Shown: positions 40,738 to 52,463, counted from the stretch's first letter. The stretch is 64,000 nucleotides of DNA from Echiichthys vipera (GCA_963691815.1 OY829650.1:35217077-35281076), one strand, 5' to 3'. Notes: a model not told the origin generated them from the sequence alone. Program-made: numbers and translations.

Positions 40738-42322
40738 TAAATGAGGTTTTAAAGGGTTTAACAGCTTCTATGGGCTGGAAATGAAATTTCATGTGTGAAT
40801 AAGCAAAATGCAATTGAAAAGTTAAATCAACGACATATTATTCATCGTTAGGCTGCCTCGCACATATATTACTGTGAGATTTGTATAGGAAAGCTTCTAA
40901 ACGGAAGTTACAGTCTCTTCCTTGCGAACGTGGTTTGAAGCGTTTCAGAGCCTGAAAAGGCTGTAAATGAGGTTTTGAAGCGTTTAACAGCTTCTCAAGG
41001 CTGGAATTGACATTTCATGTGTAAATAGGCCAAATGCAATAGAAAAGTAAAATCAACCACTTATTATTTATTGTTAGGCTGCCTCGCACATATATTACTG
41101 TGAAATTTGTATTGGAAAGCTTCTAAACCCAAGTTACAGTCTCTTCCTTGCGAACGTGGTTTGAAGCGTTTCAGAGCCTGAAAAGGCTGTAAATGAGGTT
41201 TTGAAGCGTTTAACAGTTTCTCAAGGCTGGAAATGACATTTCATGTGTAAATAGGCCAGATGCAATAGAAAAGTGAAATCAACCACATATTATTTATCGT
41301 TAGGCTGCCTCGCCAATATATTACTGTGAGATTTGTATTGGAAAGCTTCTAAACTGAAGTTATAGTGTCTTCCATGCGAACATGGTTTTAAGCGTTTCAG
41401 AGCCTGAAAAGGCTGTAAATGAGGGTTTTGAAGCGTTTAACAGCTTCTTAAGGCTGGAAATGACATTTCATGTGTAAACAGGCCAAATGCAATAGAAAAG
41501 TGAAATCAACCACATATTATTCTTTGCTAGGCTGCCTCGCACATATATTACTGTGAAATTTGTATTGGAAAGCTTCTAAACCCAAGTTACAGTCTCTTCC
41601 TTGTGAACGTGGTTTTAAGCGTTTCAGAGCCTGAAAAGGCTGTAAATGAGGTTTTGAAGCGTTTAACAGCTTCTCAAGGCTGGAAATGACATTTCATGTG
41701 TAAATAGGCCAAATGCAATAGAAAAGTGAAATCAACCCCATATTATTTATCGTTAGGCTGCCTCGCACATATATTACTGTGAAATTTGTATTGGAAAGCT
41801 TCTAAACCCAATTTACAGTCTCTTCCTTGCGAACGTGGTTTTAAGCGTTTTAGAGCCTGAAAAGGCTGTAAATGACGTTTTGAAGCATTTAACAGCTTCT
41901 CAAGGCTGGAAATGACATTTCATGTGTAAATAGGCCAAATGCAATAGAAAAGTGAAATCAACCACATATTATTCATCGTTAGGCTGCTTCGCACATATAT
42001 TACTGTGAGATTTGTATAGGAAAGCTTCTAAACGGAAGTTACAGTCTCTTCCATGCGAACGTGGTTTTAAGCGTTTCAGAGCCTGAAAAGGCTGTGAATG
42101 AGGGTTTTAAAGCGTTTAACAGCTTTTCAAGGCTGGAAATGACATTTCATGTGTAAATAGGCCAAATGCAATAGAAAAGTGAAATCAACCACATATTATT
42201 AATCGTTATGCTGCCTTGCAAATATATTACTGAAAGATTTGTATTGGAAAGCTTCTGAATCGAATTTACAGTCTCTTCCATGCGAACGTGGTTTGAAACG
42301 TTTCAGAGCCTGAAAAAGGCTG
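40738..42322. repeat. Seven-monomer unit, single-copy locus
   Basis: Third occurrence of the 7-monomer unit, offset 7241 bp from the first tandem copy. It carries the same marker order: TTCTATGGGCTGG, GGTTTGAAGCG, GGCCAGATGC, ATTCTTTGCTAGG, CCTTGTGAACG and CGTTATGCTGCC. Its left and right flanks match those of the doubled locus, so this locus preserves the arrangement before duplication, or else lost one copy. Confidence 0.85.
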
Positions 42323-42688
42323 TAAATGAGGTTTTGAAGCATTTAACAGCTTCTTAAGGCTGGAAATGAGATTTCATGTGTAAATTGGCCAAATGCAATA
42401 GAAAAGTGAAATCAACCACGTATTATTCATCGCTAGGCTGCCTCGCACATATATTACTGTGAAATTTGTATTGGAAAGCTTCTAAACCCAAGTTACAGTA
42501 TCTTCCTTGCGAACGTGTTTTTAAGCGTTTCAGAGCCTGAAAAGGCTGTAAATGAGGTTTTGAAGCGTTTAACAGCTTCTCAAGGCTGGAAATGACATTT
42601 CATGTGTAAATAGGCCAAATGCAATAGAAAAGTGAAATCAACCACATATTATTTATCGTTAGGCTGCCTCGCACATATATTACTGTGA

Positions 42689-43618
42689 GTTTTGTATTGG
42701 AAAGCTTCTAAACTGAAGTTACAGTGTCTTCCATGCGAACGTGGTTTTAAGCGTTTCAGAGCCTGAAAAGGCTGTAAATGACGTTTTTGAAGCGTTTAAC
42801 AGCTTCTTAAGGCTGTAAATGACATTTCATGTGTAAATAGGCCAAATGCAATAGAAAAGTGAAATCGACCACATATTATTCATCGCTAGGCTGCCTCGCA
42901 CATATATTACTGTGAAATTTGTATTGGAAAGCTTCTAAACCCAAGTTACAGTCTCTTCCTTGCGAACGTGGTTTTAAGCATTTCAGAGCCTGAAAAGGCT
43001 ATAAATGACGTTTTGAAGCATTTAACAGCTTCTCAAGGCTGGAAATGACATTTTATGTGTAAATAGGCCAAATGCAATAGAAAAGTTAAATCAACAACAT
43101 ATTATTCATCGTTAGGCTGCCTCGCACATATATTACTGTGAGATTTGTATTGGAAAGCTTCTAAACCGAAGTTACAGTCTCTTCCATGCGAACGTGGTTT
43201 TAAGCGTTTCAGAGCCTGAAAAGGCTGTAAATGAGGGTTTTGAAGCGTTTAACAGCTTCTTAAGGCTGGAAATGACATTTCATGTGTAAACAGGCCAAAT
43301 GCAATAGAAAAGTGAAATCAACCACATATTATTCATCGCTAGGCTCCTTCGCACATATATTACTGTGAAATTTGTATTGGAAAGCTTCTAAACCCAAGTT
43401 ACAGTCTCTTCCTTGCGAACATGGTTTTAAGAGTTTCAGAGCCTGAAAAGGCTGTGAATGAGGTTTTGAAGCGTTTGACAGCTTCTCAAGGCTGGAAATG
43501 ACATTTCATGTGTAAATAGGCAAAATGCAATAGAAAAGTGAAATCAACCCCATATTATAAATCGTTAGGCTGCCTCGCACATATATTACTGTGAAATTTG
43601 TATTGGAAAGCTTCTAAA
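42689..43618. repeat. Four-monomer unit, tandem copy 1
   Basis: First copy of a 4-monomer unit, repeated about 906 bp downstream (CTGAAGTTACAGTGTC at 42,713 and 43,619; CTAGGCTCCTTCGC at 43,339 and 44,244). A single version lies at 37,711-38,616. Confidence 0.8.
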
Positions 43619-43619
43619 C
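43597..43619. other. Second unequal-exchange junction in array A
   Basis: To the left the monomer reads CTGTGAAATTTG, as at 44,490. To the right it reads CTGAAGTTACAGTGTC, as at 42,713, where the left part reads CTGTGAGTTTTG. The tract shared by both parents is 43,597-43,619, which bounds the exchange that created the 4-monomer tandem duplication. Confidence 0.72.
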
Positions 43620-44515
43620 TGAAGTTACAGTGTCTTCCATGCGAACGTGGTTTTAAGCGTTTCAGAGCCTGAAAAGGCTGTAAATGACGTTTTTGAAGCG
43701 TTTAACAGCTTCTTAAGGCTGTAAATGACATTTCATGTGTAAATAGGCCAAATGCAATAGAAAAGTGAAATCGACCACATATTATTCATCGCTAGGCTGC
43801 CTCGCACATATATTACTGTGAAATTTGTATTGGAAAGCTTCTAAACCCAAGTTAAGTCTCTTCCTTGCGAACGTGGTTTTAAGCATTTCAGAGCCTGAAA
43901 AGGCTATAAATGACGTTTTGAAGCATTTAACAGCTTCTCAAGGCTGGAAATGACATTTTATGTGTAAATAGGCCAAATGCAATAGAAAAGTTAAATCAAC
44001 AACATATTATTCATCGTTAGGCTGCCTCGCACATATATTACTGTGAGATTTGTATTGGAAAGCTTCTAAACCGAAGTTACAGTCTCTTCCATGCGAACGT
44101 GGTTTTAAGCGTTTCAGAGCCTGAAAAGGCTGTAAATGAGGGTTTTGAAGCGTTTAACAGCTTCTTAAGGCTGGAAATGACATTTCATGTGTAAACAGGC
44201 CAAATGCAATAGAAAAGTGAAATCAACCACATATTATTCATCGCTAGGCTCCTTCGCACATATATTACTGTGAAATTTGTATTGGAAAGCTTCTAAACCC
44301 AAGTTACAGTCTCTTCCTTGCGAACATGGTTTTAAGAGCCTGAAAAGGCTGTGAATGAGGTTTTGAAGCGTTTGACAGCTTCTCAAGGCTGGAAATGACA
44401 TTTCATGTGTAAATAGGCAAAATGCAATAGAAAAGTGAAATCAACCCCATATTATAAATCGTTAGGCTGCCTCGCACATATATTACTGTGAAATTTGTAT
44501 TGGAAAGCTTCTAAA
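43619..44515. repeat. Four-monomer unit, tandem copy 2, with two small deletions
   Basis: Second copy of the 4-monomer unit, 897 bp against 906. The 9-bp shortfall is explained by a 1-bp loss (GTTAAGTCTC for GTTACAGTCTC near 43,855) and an 8-bp loss near 44,337. At the latter, TTTAAGAGCCTG replaces TTTAAGAGTTTCAGAGCCTG, a deletion between two AGAG direct repeats. Both changes postdate the duplication. Confidence 0.75.
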
Positions 44516-46965
44516 CCCAAGTTACAGTCTCTTCCTTGCGAACGTGGTTTTAAGCGTTTTAGAGCCTGAAAAGGCTGTAAATGACGTTTTGAAGCATTTA
44601 ACGGCTTCTCAAGGCTGGAAATGACATTTCATGTGTAAATAGGCCAAATGCAATAGAAAAGTGAAATCAACACCATATTATTTATCGTTAGGCTGCCTCG
44701 CACATATATTACTGTGAGTTTTGTATTGGAAAGCTTCTAAACCCAAGTTACAGTCTCTTCCTTGCGAACGTGGTTTTAAGAGTTTTAGAGCCTGAAAAGG
44801 CTGTAAATGACGTTTTGAAGCATTTAACGGCTTCTCAAGGCTGGAAATGACATTTCATGTGTAAATAGGCCAAATGCAATAGAAAAGTGAAATCAACACC
44901 ATATTATTTATCGTTAGGCTGCCTCGCACATATATTACTGTGAGTTTTGTATTGGAAAGCTTCTAAACTGAAGTTACAGTGTCTTCCATGCGAACGTGGT
45001 TTTAAGCGTTTCAGAGCCTGAAAACGCTGTAAATGACGTTTTTGAAGCGTTTAACAGCTTCTTAAGGCTGGAAATGACATTTCATGTGTAAATAGGCCAA
45101 ATGCAATAGAAAAGTGAAATCGACCACATATTATTCATCGCTAGGCTGCCTCGCACATATATTACTGTGAAATTTGTATTGGAAAGCTTCTAAACCCAAG
45201 TTACAGTCTCTTCCTTGCGAACGTGGTTTTAAGCATTTCAGAGCCTGAAAAGGCTATAAATGACGTTTTGAAGCATTTAACAGCTTCTCAAGGCTGGAAA
45301 TGACATTTTATGTGTAAATAGGCCAAATGCAATAGAAAAGTGAAATCAACCACATATTATCCATCGTTAGGCTGCCTCGTACATATATTACTGTGATATT
45401 TGTATTGGAAAGCTTCTAAAACGAAGTCAGAGTCTCTTCCATGCGAACATGGTTTTAAGCGTTTCAGAGCCTGGAAAGACTGTAAATGACGTTTTGAAAC
45501 GTTTAACCGCTTCTCAAGGCTGGAAATGACTATTCATGTGTTAATAGGCCAAATGCAATAGAAAAGTGAAATCAACCACATATTATTCATCGCTAGGCTG
45601 CCTCGCACATATATTACTGTGAGATTTGTATTGAAAAGCTTCTAAACCGAAGTTACAGTCTCTTCCATGCGACAGGGTTTTAAGCGTTTAAGAGCCTGAA
45701 AAGGCTGTAAATGAGGTTTTGAAGCGTTTAACAGCTTCTCAAGGCTGGAAATGACATTTTATGTGTAAACTGGCCAAATGCGATAGAAAAGTTAAATCAA
45801 CAACATATTATTCATCGTTAGGCTGCCTCGCACATATATTACTGTGAGATTTGTATTGGAAAGCTTCTGAACCAAATTTACAGTCTCTTCCATGCAAACG
45901 TGGTTTTAAGCGTTTCAGAGCCTGAAAAGGCTGTAAATGAGTGTTTTAAAGCGTTTAACAGCTTCTCAAGGCTGGAAATGACATTTCATGTGTAAAAAGG
46001 CCAAATGCAATAGAAAAGTGAAATCAACCACTTATTATTTATCGTTAGGCTGCCTCGCACATATATTACTGTGAGATTTGTATTGGAAAGCTTCTAAAAC
46101 GAAGTCAGAGTCTCTTCCATGCGAACATGGTTTTAAGCGTTTCAGAGCCTGGAAAGACTGTAAATGAGGTTTTGAAACGTTTAACCGCTTCTCATGGCTG
46201 GAAATGACTATTCATGTGTTAATAGGCCAAATGCAATAGAAAAGTGAAATCAACCACATATTATTCATCGCCAGGCTGCCTCGCACATATATTACTGTGA
46301 GATTTGTATTGAAAAGCTTCTAAACCGAAGTTACAGTCTCTTCCATGCGACAGGGTTTTAAGCGTTTAAGAGCCTGAAAAGGCTGTAAATGAGGTTTTGA
46401 AGTGTTTAACAGCTTCTCAAGGCTGGAAATGACACTTTATGTGTAAACTGGCCAAATGCGATAGAAAAGTTAAATCAACAACATATTATTCATCGTTAGG
46501 CTGCCTCGCACATATATTACTGTGAGATTTGTTTTGGAAAGCTTCTGAACCAAATTTTCAGTCTCTTCCATGCAAACGTGGTTTTAAGCGTTTCAGAGCC
46601 TGAAAAGGCTGTAAATGAGTGTTTTAAAGCGTTTAACAGCTTCTCAAGGCTGGAAATGACATTTCATGTGTAAAAAGGCCAAATGCAATAGAAAAGTGAA
46701 ATCAACACCAAATTATTTATCGTTAGGCTGCCTCGCACATATATTACTGTGAGATATGTATTGGAAAGCTTCTAAACTGAAGTTACAGTGTCTTCCATGC
46801 GAACGTGGTTTTAAGCGTTTCAGAGCCTGAAAAGGCTGTAAATGAGGTTTTGAAGCGTTTAACAGCTTCTTAAGGCTGGAAATGACATTTCATGTGTAAA
46901 CAGGCCAAATGCAATAGAAAAGTGAAATCAACCACATATTATTCATTGCTAGGCTGCCTCGCACA

Positions 46966-46972
46966 TACTGTA
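46966..46972. other. 5-bp insertion TACTGTA at a TA site, Tc1-type excision footprint
   Basis: The usual GCACATATATTACTG reads GCACATACTGTATATTACTG here. TA has become TA-CTG-TA, the canonical scar of a Tc1-type element with CAGT ends. It is not found in related monomers. The native ACTGT about ten bases downstream makes slippage a possible alternative. Confidence 0.58.
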
Positions 46973-47651
46973 TATTACTGTGAAATTTGTATTGGAAAGC
47001 TTCTAAACCCAAGTTACAGTCTCTTCCTTGCGAACGTGGTTTTAAGCGTTTCAGAGCCTGAAAAGGCTGTAAATGAGGTTTTGAAGCGTTTAACAGCTTC
47101 TCAAGGCTGGAAATGACATTTCATGTGTAAACAGGCCAAATGCAATAGAAAAGTGAAATCAACCCCATATTATTTATCGTTAGGCTGCCTCGCACATATA
47201 TTACTGTGAGATTTGTATTGGAAAGCTTCTAAACCCAAGTTACAGTCTCTTCCTTGCGAACGTGGTTTTAAGCGTTTTAGAGCCTGAAAAGGCTGTAAAT
47301 GACGTTTTGAAGCATTTAACAGCTTCTCAAGGCTGGAAATGACATTTCATGTGTAAATAGGCCAAATGCAATAGAAAAGTGAAATCAACCACATATTATT
47401 CATCGTTAGGTTGCTTCGCACATATATTACTGTGAGATTTGTATAGGAAAGCTTCTAAACGGAAGTTACAGTCTCTTCCATGCGAACGTGGTTTTAAGCG
47501 TTTCAGAGCCTGAAAAGGCTGTAAATGAGGGTTTTAAAGCGTTTAACAGCTTCTAAAGGCTGGAAATGACATTTCATGTGTAAATAGGCCAAATGCAATA
47601 GAAAAGTGAAATCAACCACATATTATTTATCTTTAGGCTGTCTCGCACATA

Positions 47652-47658
47652 TACAGTA
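47652..47658. other. 5-bp insertion TACAGTA at a TA site, Tc1-type excision footprint
   Basis: The usual CGCACATATATTACTGTG reads CGCACATATACAGTATTACT here, so TA has become TA-CAG-TA. This is the reverse-complement form of the other two scars, as expected because excision can leave either strand's end. Copying the nearby ACTGT directly would not give this orientation. Confidence 0.6.
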
Positions 47659-47958
47659 TTACTGTGATATTTGCATTGGAAAGCTTCTAAACCGAAGTTA
47701 GAGTCTCTTCCATGCGAACATGGTTTTAAGCGTTTCAGAGCCTGGAAAGGCTGTAAATGAGTTTTTGAAGCGTTTAACCGCTTCTTAAGGCTGGAAATGA
47801 CATTTCATGTGTTAATAGGCCAAATGCAATAGAAAAGGTAAATCAACCACATATTATTCATCGTTAGGCTGCCTCGCACATATATTACTGTGAGATTTGT
47901 ATTGGAAAGCTTCTAAACCGAAGTTACAGTCTCTTCCATGCGATCGTGGTTTTAAGTG

Positions 47959-49057
47959 TTTTTTAGCCTCAAAAGGCTGTAAATGAGGTTTTGAAGCTTT
48001 TAACAGCTTCTCAAGGCTGGAAATGACATTTGATGTGTAAACAGGCCAAATGCAATAGAAAAGTTAAATCAACCACGTATTATTCATGGTTAGGCTGCCT
48101 CGCACCTGTATTACTATGAGATTTGTATTGGAAAGCTTCTAAAACGGAGTTACAGTCGCTTCCATGCGAACGTGGCTTTTAAGCGTTCAGAGCCTGAAAA
48201 GGCTGTAAATGAAAGTTTTGAAGCGTTTAACTGCTTCTTAAGGCTGGAAACGACACTTCATGTGTAAATCGGCCAAATGCTATTTTTAAGTGAAATCAAC
48301 CACATATTATTCATGGTTGGGCTGCCTCGCACCTGTATTACTTTGAGATTTGTATTGGAAAGCTTCTAAAGCGGAGTTACAGTCGCTTCCATGCGAACGT
48401 GGCTTTAAGCGTTTCAGAGCCTGAAAAGGCTGTAAATAAGGGTTTTGAAGCCTTTAACTGCTTCTTAAGGCTGAAAACGACATTTCACGTGTAAATCGGC
48501 CAAATGCTATTGAAAAGTGAAATCAACCACATATTCTTCATGGTTAGGCTGCCTCGCACCTGTATTACTGTGAGATTTGTGTGGGAAAGCTTCTGAACCG
48601 GAGATACAGTCGCTTCCATGCGAACGTGGCTTTAAGCGTTTCAGAGCCTGAAAAGGCTGTAAATGAGGGTTTTGAAGCCTTTAACTGCTCCTTAAGGCTG
48701 GAAACGACATTTCACGTGTAAATCGGCCAAATGCTATTGAAAAGTGAAATCAACCACATATTCTTCATGGTTAGGCTGCCTCGCACCTGTATTACTGTGA
48801 GATTTGTATGGGAAAGCTTCTGAACCGAAGTTACAGTCGCTTCCATGCGAACGTGGCTTTAAGCGTTTCAGAGCCTGAAAAGGCTGTAAATGAGGGTTTT
48901 GAAGCCTTTAACTGCTCCTTAAGGCTGGAAACGACATTTCACGTGTAAATCGGCCAAATGCTTTTGAAAAGTGAAATCAACCACATATTCTTCATGGTTA
49001 GGCTGCCTCGCACCTGTATTACTGTGAGATTTGTATGGGAAAGCTTCTGAACCGGAG
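47959..49057. repeat. Diverged edge subfamily of array A, last monomer truncated
   Basis: The last few monomers keep the 226-227-bp period but share variants that are rare or absent elsewhere: CATGGTTAGGCTG or CATGGTTGGGCTG, GCACCTGTATTACT, CAGTCGCTTCC, CGTGGCTTTAAGCG, GAAGCCTTTAACTGC, CTGGAAACGACATTTC and AAATCGGCCAAATGCT. The final unit stops after GCTTCTGAACCGGAG, about two-thirds through. Diverged, poorly homogenised monomers at an array border are typical of satellites. Confidence 0.85.
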
Positions 49058-49066
49058 TGTTAAGTA
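49051..49066. other. Junction between array A and array B
   Basis: ACCGGAG, the middle of an array A monomer, is followed directly by TGTTAAGTACACACGGACA, which is array B spacer sequence also present at about 50,147. Normal monomers continue with TTACAGTC. Only a GT is compatible with both sides, so this is an abrupt join with at most 1-2 bp of shared sequence and no unique DNA between. Confidence 0.85.
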
Positions 49067-50147
49067 CACACGGACATATCATTGCTTTAATCCTGCATTA
49101 TGTTATTCACTAGAGTTCATACTAATATGATCTTGGGAGGACATCATTGGACATCGGTTTCCAGAGAAGGTCAGCTCAGGAATGTAAAATCACAATTCTA
49201 GAATGTTATGTCAAAGTTCTAGAATGTTAAGTTACAGTTCTATATTGTTATGGTTATTTCCTAGAATATGAAGTCACTGTTCTACAATGTTAAATAACAG
49301 TTCCAGGATCTTAAGTTACAATTCTCAAATATTAAGTCACATACCTAGTATGCTAAGTGCACATTAACATATTCTTTTGATCCATCATTATGCTATTCAC
49401 TAGAGTTCATGTTAATCTGATCTTGGCAAAAGACATCATGGGACATTGGTTTCCAGAGAAGTTTAGTTCAATGATGTTACATCACAATTCTAGAATGTTA
49501 AATCGCAGTTCTTGAATGTTCAGTCAAAGTTCTAGAATGTTAAGTAACCATTCTAGAATGTAAAATCACAGTTCTAGAATGTTAACTCAAAGTTTTAGAA
49601 TGTTAAGTCAAAGTTATAGAATGTAAAGTAACAATCCTATAATGTTAAGTTATAGTTATAGAATGTTAAGTTACAATTCTCAAATGTTAAGTCACACACC
49701 TGGTATGTTGAGTGCACACGGACATATCATTGCTTTAATCCTGCATTATGCTATTCCCTAGAGTTCATATTAATCTGATCTTGGTAAAAGACATCATGGG
49801 ACATTGGTTTCTAGAAAAGGTAAGTTGAAGAATGTTAAATTACAATTCTAGCATGAAAAGTCAAAGTTCTAGAATGTTAAGTCACAGTACTAGAATGTTA
49901 ATTAACGGTTCTAGAATGTTAAGTAACAATTCTAGAATGTAAAATCACAGTTCTAGAATGTTAAGTCAAAGTTGTTTTATGTTAAGTAAACGTCCTAGAA
50001 TGTTACGTTACAGTTCTAGAATGTCAAGTCAATGTTTTAGAAGGTTAAGTTACAGATCTAGATGGTTAAGACACAGGTCTAGAATGTTAAGTCAAAGTTC
50101 CAGAATATTAACTTTCAATTCTCAAATGTTAAGTCACATGCCTAGTA
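49058..50147. repeat. Array B higher-order unit, copy 1 (1090 bp)
   Basis: This stretch holds three spacers and their 21-bp runs. It is repeated at an offset of 1090 bp: the three TAGAGTTCAT landmarks at 49,111, 49,401 and 49,759 correspond to 50,201, 50,491 and 50,849. Private variants such as CTATATTGTTATGGTTATTTC, GTTCCAGGATCTTAAG and AATGATGTTACATCAC are shared. Confidence 0.85.
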
Positions 50148-50880
50148 TGTTAAGTACACACGGACATATCATTGCTTTAATCCTGCATTATGTTATTCAC
50201 TAGAGTTCATACTAATATGATCTTGGGAGGACATCATTGGACATTGGTTTCCAGAGAAGGTCAGTTCAGGAATGTAAAATCACAATTCTCGAATGTTATG
50301 TCAAAGTTCTAGAATGTTAAATTACAGTTCTATATTGTTATGGTTATTTCCTAGAATATGAAGTCACTGTTCTACAATGTTAAATATCAGTTCCAGGATC
50401 TTAAGTTACAATTCTCAAATATTAAGTCACATACCTAGTATGCTAAGTGCACATTAACATATTCTTTTGATCCATCATTATGCTATTCACTAGAGTTCAT
50501 GTTAATCTGATCTTGGCAAAAGAAATCATGGGACATTGTTTTCCAGAGAAGTTTAGTTCAATGATGTTACATCACAATTCTAGAATGTTAAATCGCAGTT
50601 CTTGAATGTTCAGTCAAAGTTCTAGAATGTTAAGTAACCATCCTAGAATGTAAAATCACAGTTCTAGAATGTTAACTCAAAGTTTTAGAATGTTAAGTCA
50701 AAGTTATAGAATGTAAAGTAACAATCCTATAATGTTAAGTTATAGTTATAGAATGTTAAGTTACAATTCTCAAATGTTAAGTCACACACCTGGTATGTTG
50801 AGTAGACATGGACATATCATTGCTTTAATCCTGCATTATGCTATTCACTAGAGTTCATATTAATCTGATCTTGGTTTTAG
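50148..50880. repeat. Array B higher-order unit, copy 2 (truncated)
   Basis: Second copy of the 1090-bp unit, nearly identical up to the third spacer. There it breaks after TAATCTGATCTTGG at about 50,875 and goes directly into TTTTAGAATGTTAAG, missing the AAAAGACATCATGGGACA part that follows in copy 1. The spacer has therefore lost its second half through deletion or unequal exchange. Confidence 0.8.
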
Positions 50881-51489
50881 AATGTTAAGTTACAGTTTGA
50901 TAATGTTATGGTTAAGTCCTAGAATATGATGTCAGTGTTTTACAATGTAAGGTAACAGTTCCAGGATCTTAAGTAACAATTCTAGAATGTTAAATCACAG
51001 TTATAGAATGTCAAGTCAAAGTTTCAAAAATGTTAAATAACAATTCCAGGAGGTTATGTCACAGTTCTCGAATTCAAAGTTAAAGTTCTAGAATATTAAT
51101 TTACAATTCTCAAATGTTAAGTCACATACCTAGTATGTTAAGTGCACATTAACATATTATTTTGATCCTTCATTATGCTATTCACTAGAGTTCATATTAA
51201 TCCGATCTTGGTAAAACACATAATGTGACATTGGTTTCCAGGGAAGTTGAGTTGTAGAATGTTAAATTTCAATTCTAGCATGAAAAGTCAAAGTTCTAGA
51301 ATGTTAAGTCAAAGTTCTAGAATGTTAAGTTACAATTATCAAATGTTTAGTCACACACTTGGTATGTTAAGTACAGACAAACATATCCTTGCTTTGATCC
51401 TGCATTATGCTATTCACTAGAGTTCATATTATTCTGATCTTGGGAGGTCATCATGGGACATTGTTTTCCAGAGAAAGTCAGTTCAAGAA

Positions 51490-51715
51490 AGTTTATAAAC
51501 AACTCTAGAAAGTTAAGTCGAAGTTCTAGAATTTTAAGTTAAAGTTCTAGAATGTTAACTAACAATTCTAGAATGTTACATCACAGTTCCAGAATGTTAA
51601 GTCAAAGTTCTAGAATGTTAGGTAACAATACTAGAGTTTTAAATCACACTTCTAGAATGTTAATTCAAGGTTCTAGAATGTTTAGTTACAATTCTCAAAT
51701 GTTAAGTCACATACC
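51490..51715. repeat. Dense 21-bp repeat run in array B
   Basis: About ten consecutive units with period 21 and core TCTAGAATGTTAAG. Because 21 is divisible by three, one frame reads as a repeating heptapeptide of the MLSQSSR type. This is a by-product of the period and not a gene. Confidence 0.85.
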
Positions 51716-52463
51716 TGTTATGTTAAGTGCATATTAAAATATTCTATTGATCCTGCATTATGCTATTCAATAGAGTTCATATTAATCTGATCTTGGGAGG
51801 TTCTTATGGGACATTGGTTTCAAGAGAAAGTAAGTTAGAGAATGTTAATTCTCAATTCTAAAATGTTAATTGACAGTTCTAGAATGTTAAGTAACAATTC
51901 CAGAATGTTAGGTCACCGTTCTAGAATTTAAAGTTAAAGTTCTAGAATGTTAAGTAACAATTCTAGAATGTTAAATCACAGTTCAAGAATGTTAAGTCAA
52001 AGTTCTAGAATTTTAAGTTACAATTCTCAAATGTTAAGTCACATACCTGGTATGTTAGATGCACATTAACATAGTCTATTGATCATGTTTTATGCTTTTC
52101 ACTAGAGTTCATAATAATATAATCTTGGGACGACATGTGGGACAATAATTTCTAGAGAAAGTCAGTTCAAGAATGTTAATTTCCAATTCTAGAATTTTAA
52201 TTGACAGTTCTTGAATGTTAAGTCAAAGTTCTAGCATGTTAAGTAACAATTCTAGAAGGTTAAGTCACAGTTCTGGAAATTTGAGTAAAAGTTCTAAAAT
52301 ATTTAGTTAGAATTCTCAAATGTTAAATTAAATACCTAGTATGTTAAGTGCACATTAACTCATTCTTTTGATCCTTCACTATGCTATTCACTAGAGTTTG
52401 TATTAATTTGACCTCGGTAAAAGACATCATGGGACATTGGTTTCCAGAGAAGTTGAGTTCAAT

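Larger units (their letters stand above)
1..49057. repeat. Satellite array A, 226-bp monomer, about 217 head-to-tail copies
   Basis: The same 226-bp unit repeats without interruption from the first base to about 49,057. The landmark CGTTTCAGAGCC, for example, falls at 1, 227, 453, 680 and 905, and in the far part at 48,410, 48,637 and 48,864. Each monomer carries in order: the TTTCAGAGCC...GGCTG segment, TTTAACAGCTTC, ATTTCATGTGTAAATAGGCC, AATGCAATAGAAAAGTGAAA, a TTAGGCTGCCTCGCACATAT block, GAAAGCTTCTAAAC and TCTTCCATGCGAACGTGG. Copies differ by point changes and rare small indels, and no other element interrupts them. The array continues beyond the left edge. The length is unlike the common nucleosome-sized satellites of about 170 bp. 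I do not recognise the family by name. The strand is arbitrary because the array is non-coding. Confidence 0.97.

Noticed and set aside
46892..47116. Plus-strand open frame of 74 codons in array A
   Set aside because: It is open only because the 5-bp insertion at 46,966 shifts the frame. Neighbouring monomers are closed in all comparable frames.
1..49057. CENP-B box in the 226-bp monomer
   Set aside because: The best candidate on the minus strand, CTTCGGTTTAGAAGCT, keeps TTCG and the central A but lacks the CGGG end. This is a level of match expected by chance.
1..49057. RNA polymerase III A and B boxes (tRNA- or SINE-derived satellite)
   Set aside because: GTTCGCATG on the minus strand misses two key positions of the B box, and TAGGCTGCCTCG does not fit an A box at a proper distance.
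1..49057. TTACAGTC and ATTACTGTG in every monomer as transposon scars
   Set aside because: They lack the second TA of the scar and are part of the consensus, present in nearly all copies. Only the three gains relative to the consensus are reported.
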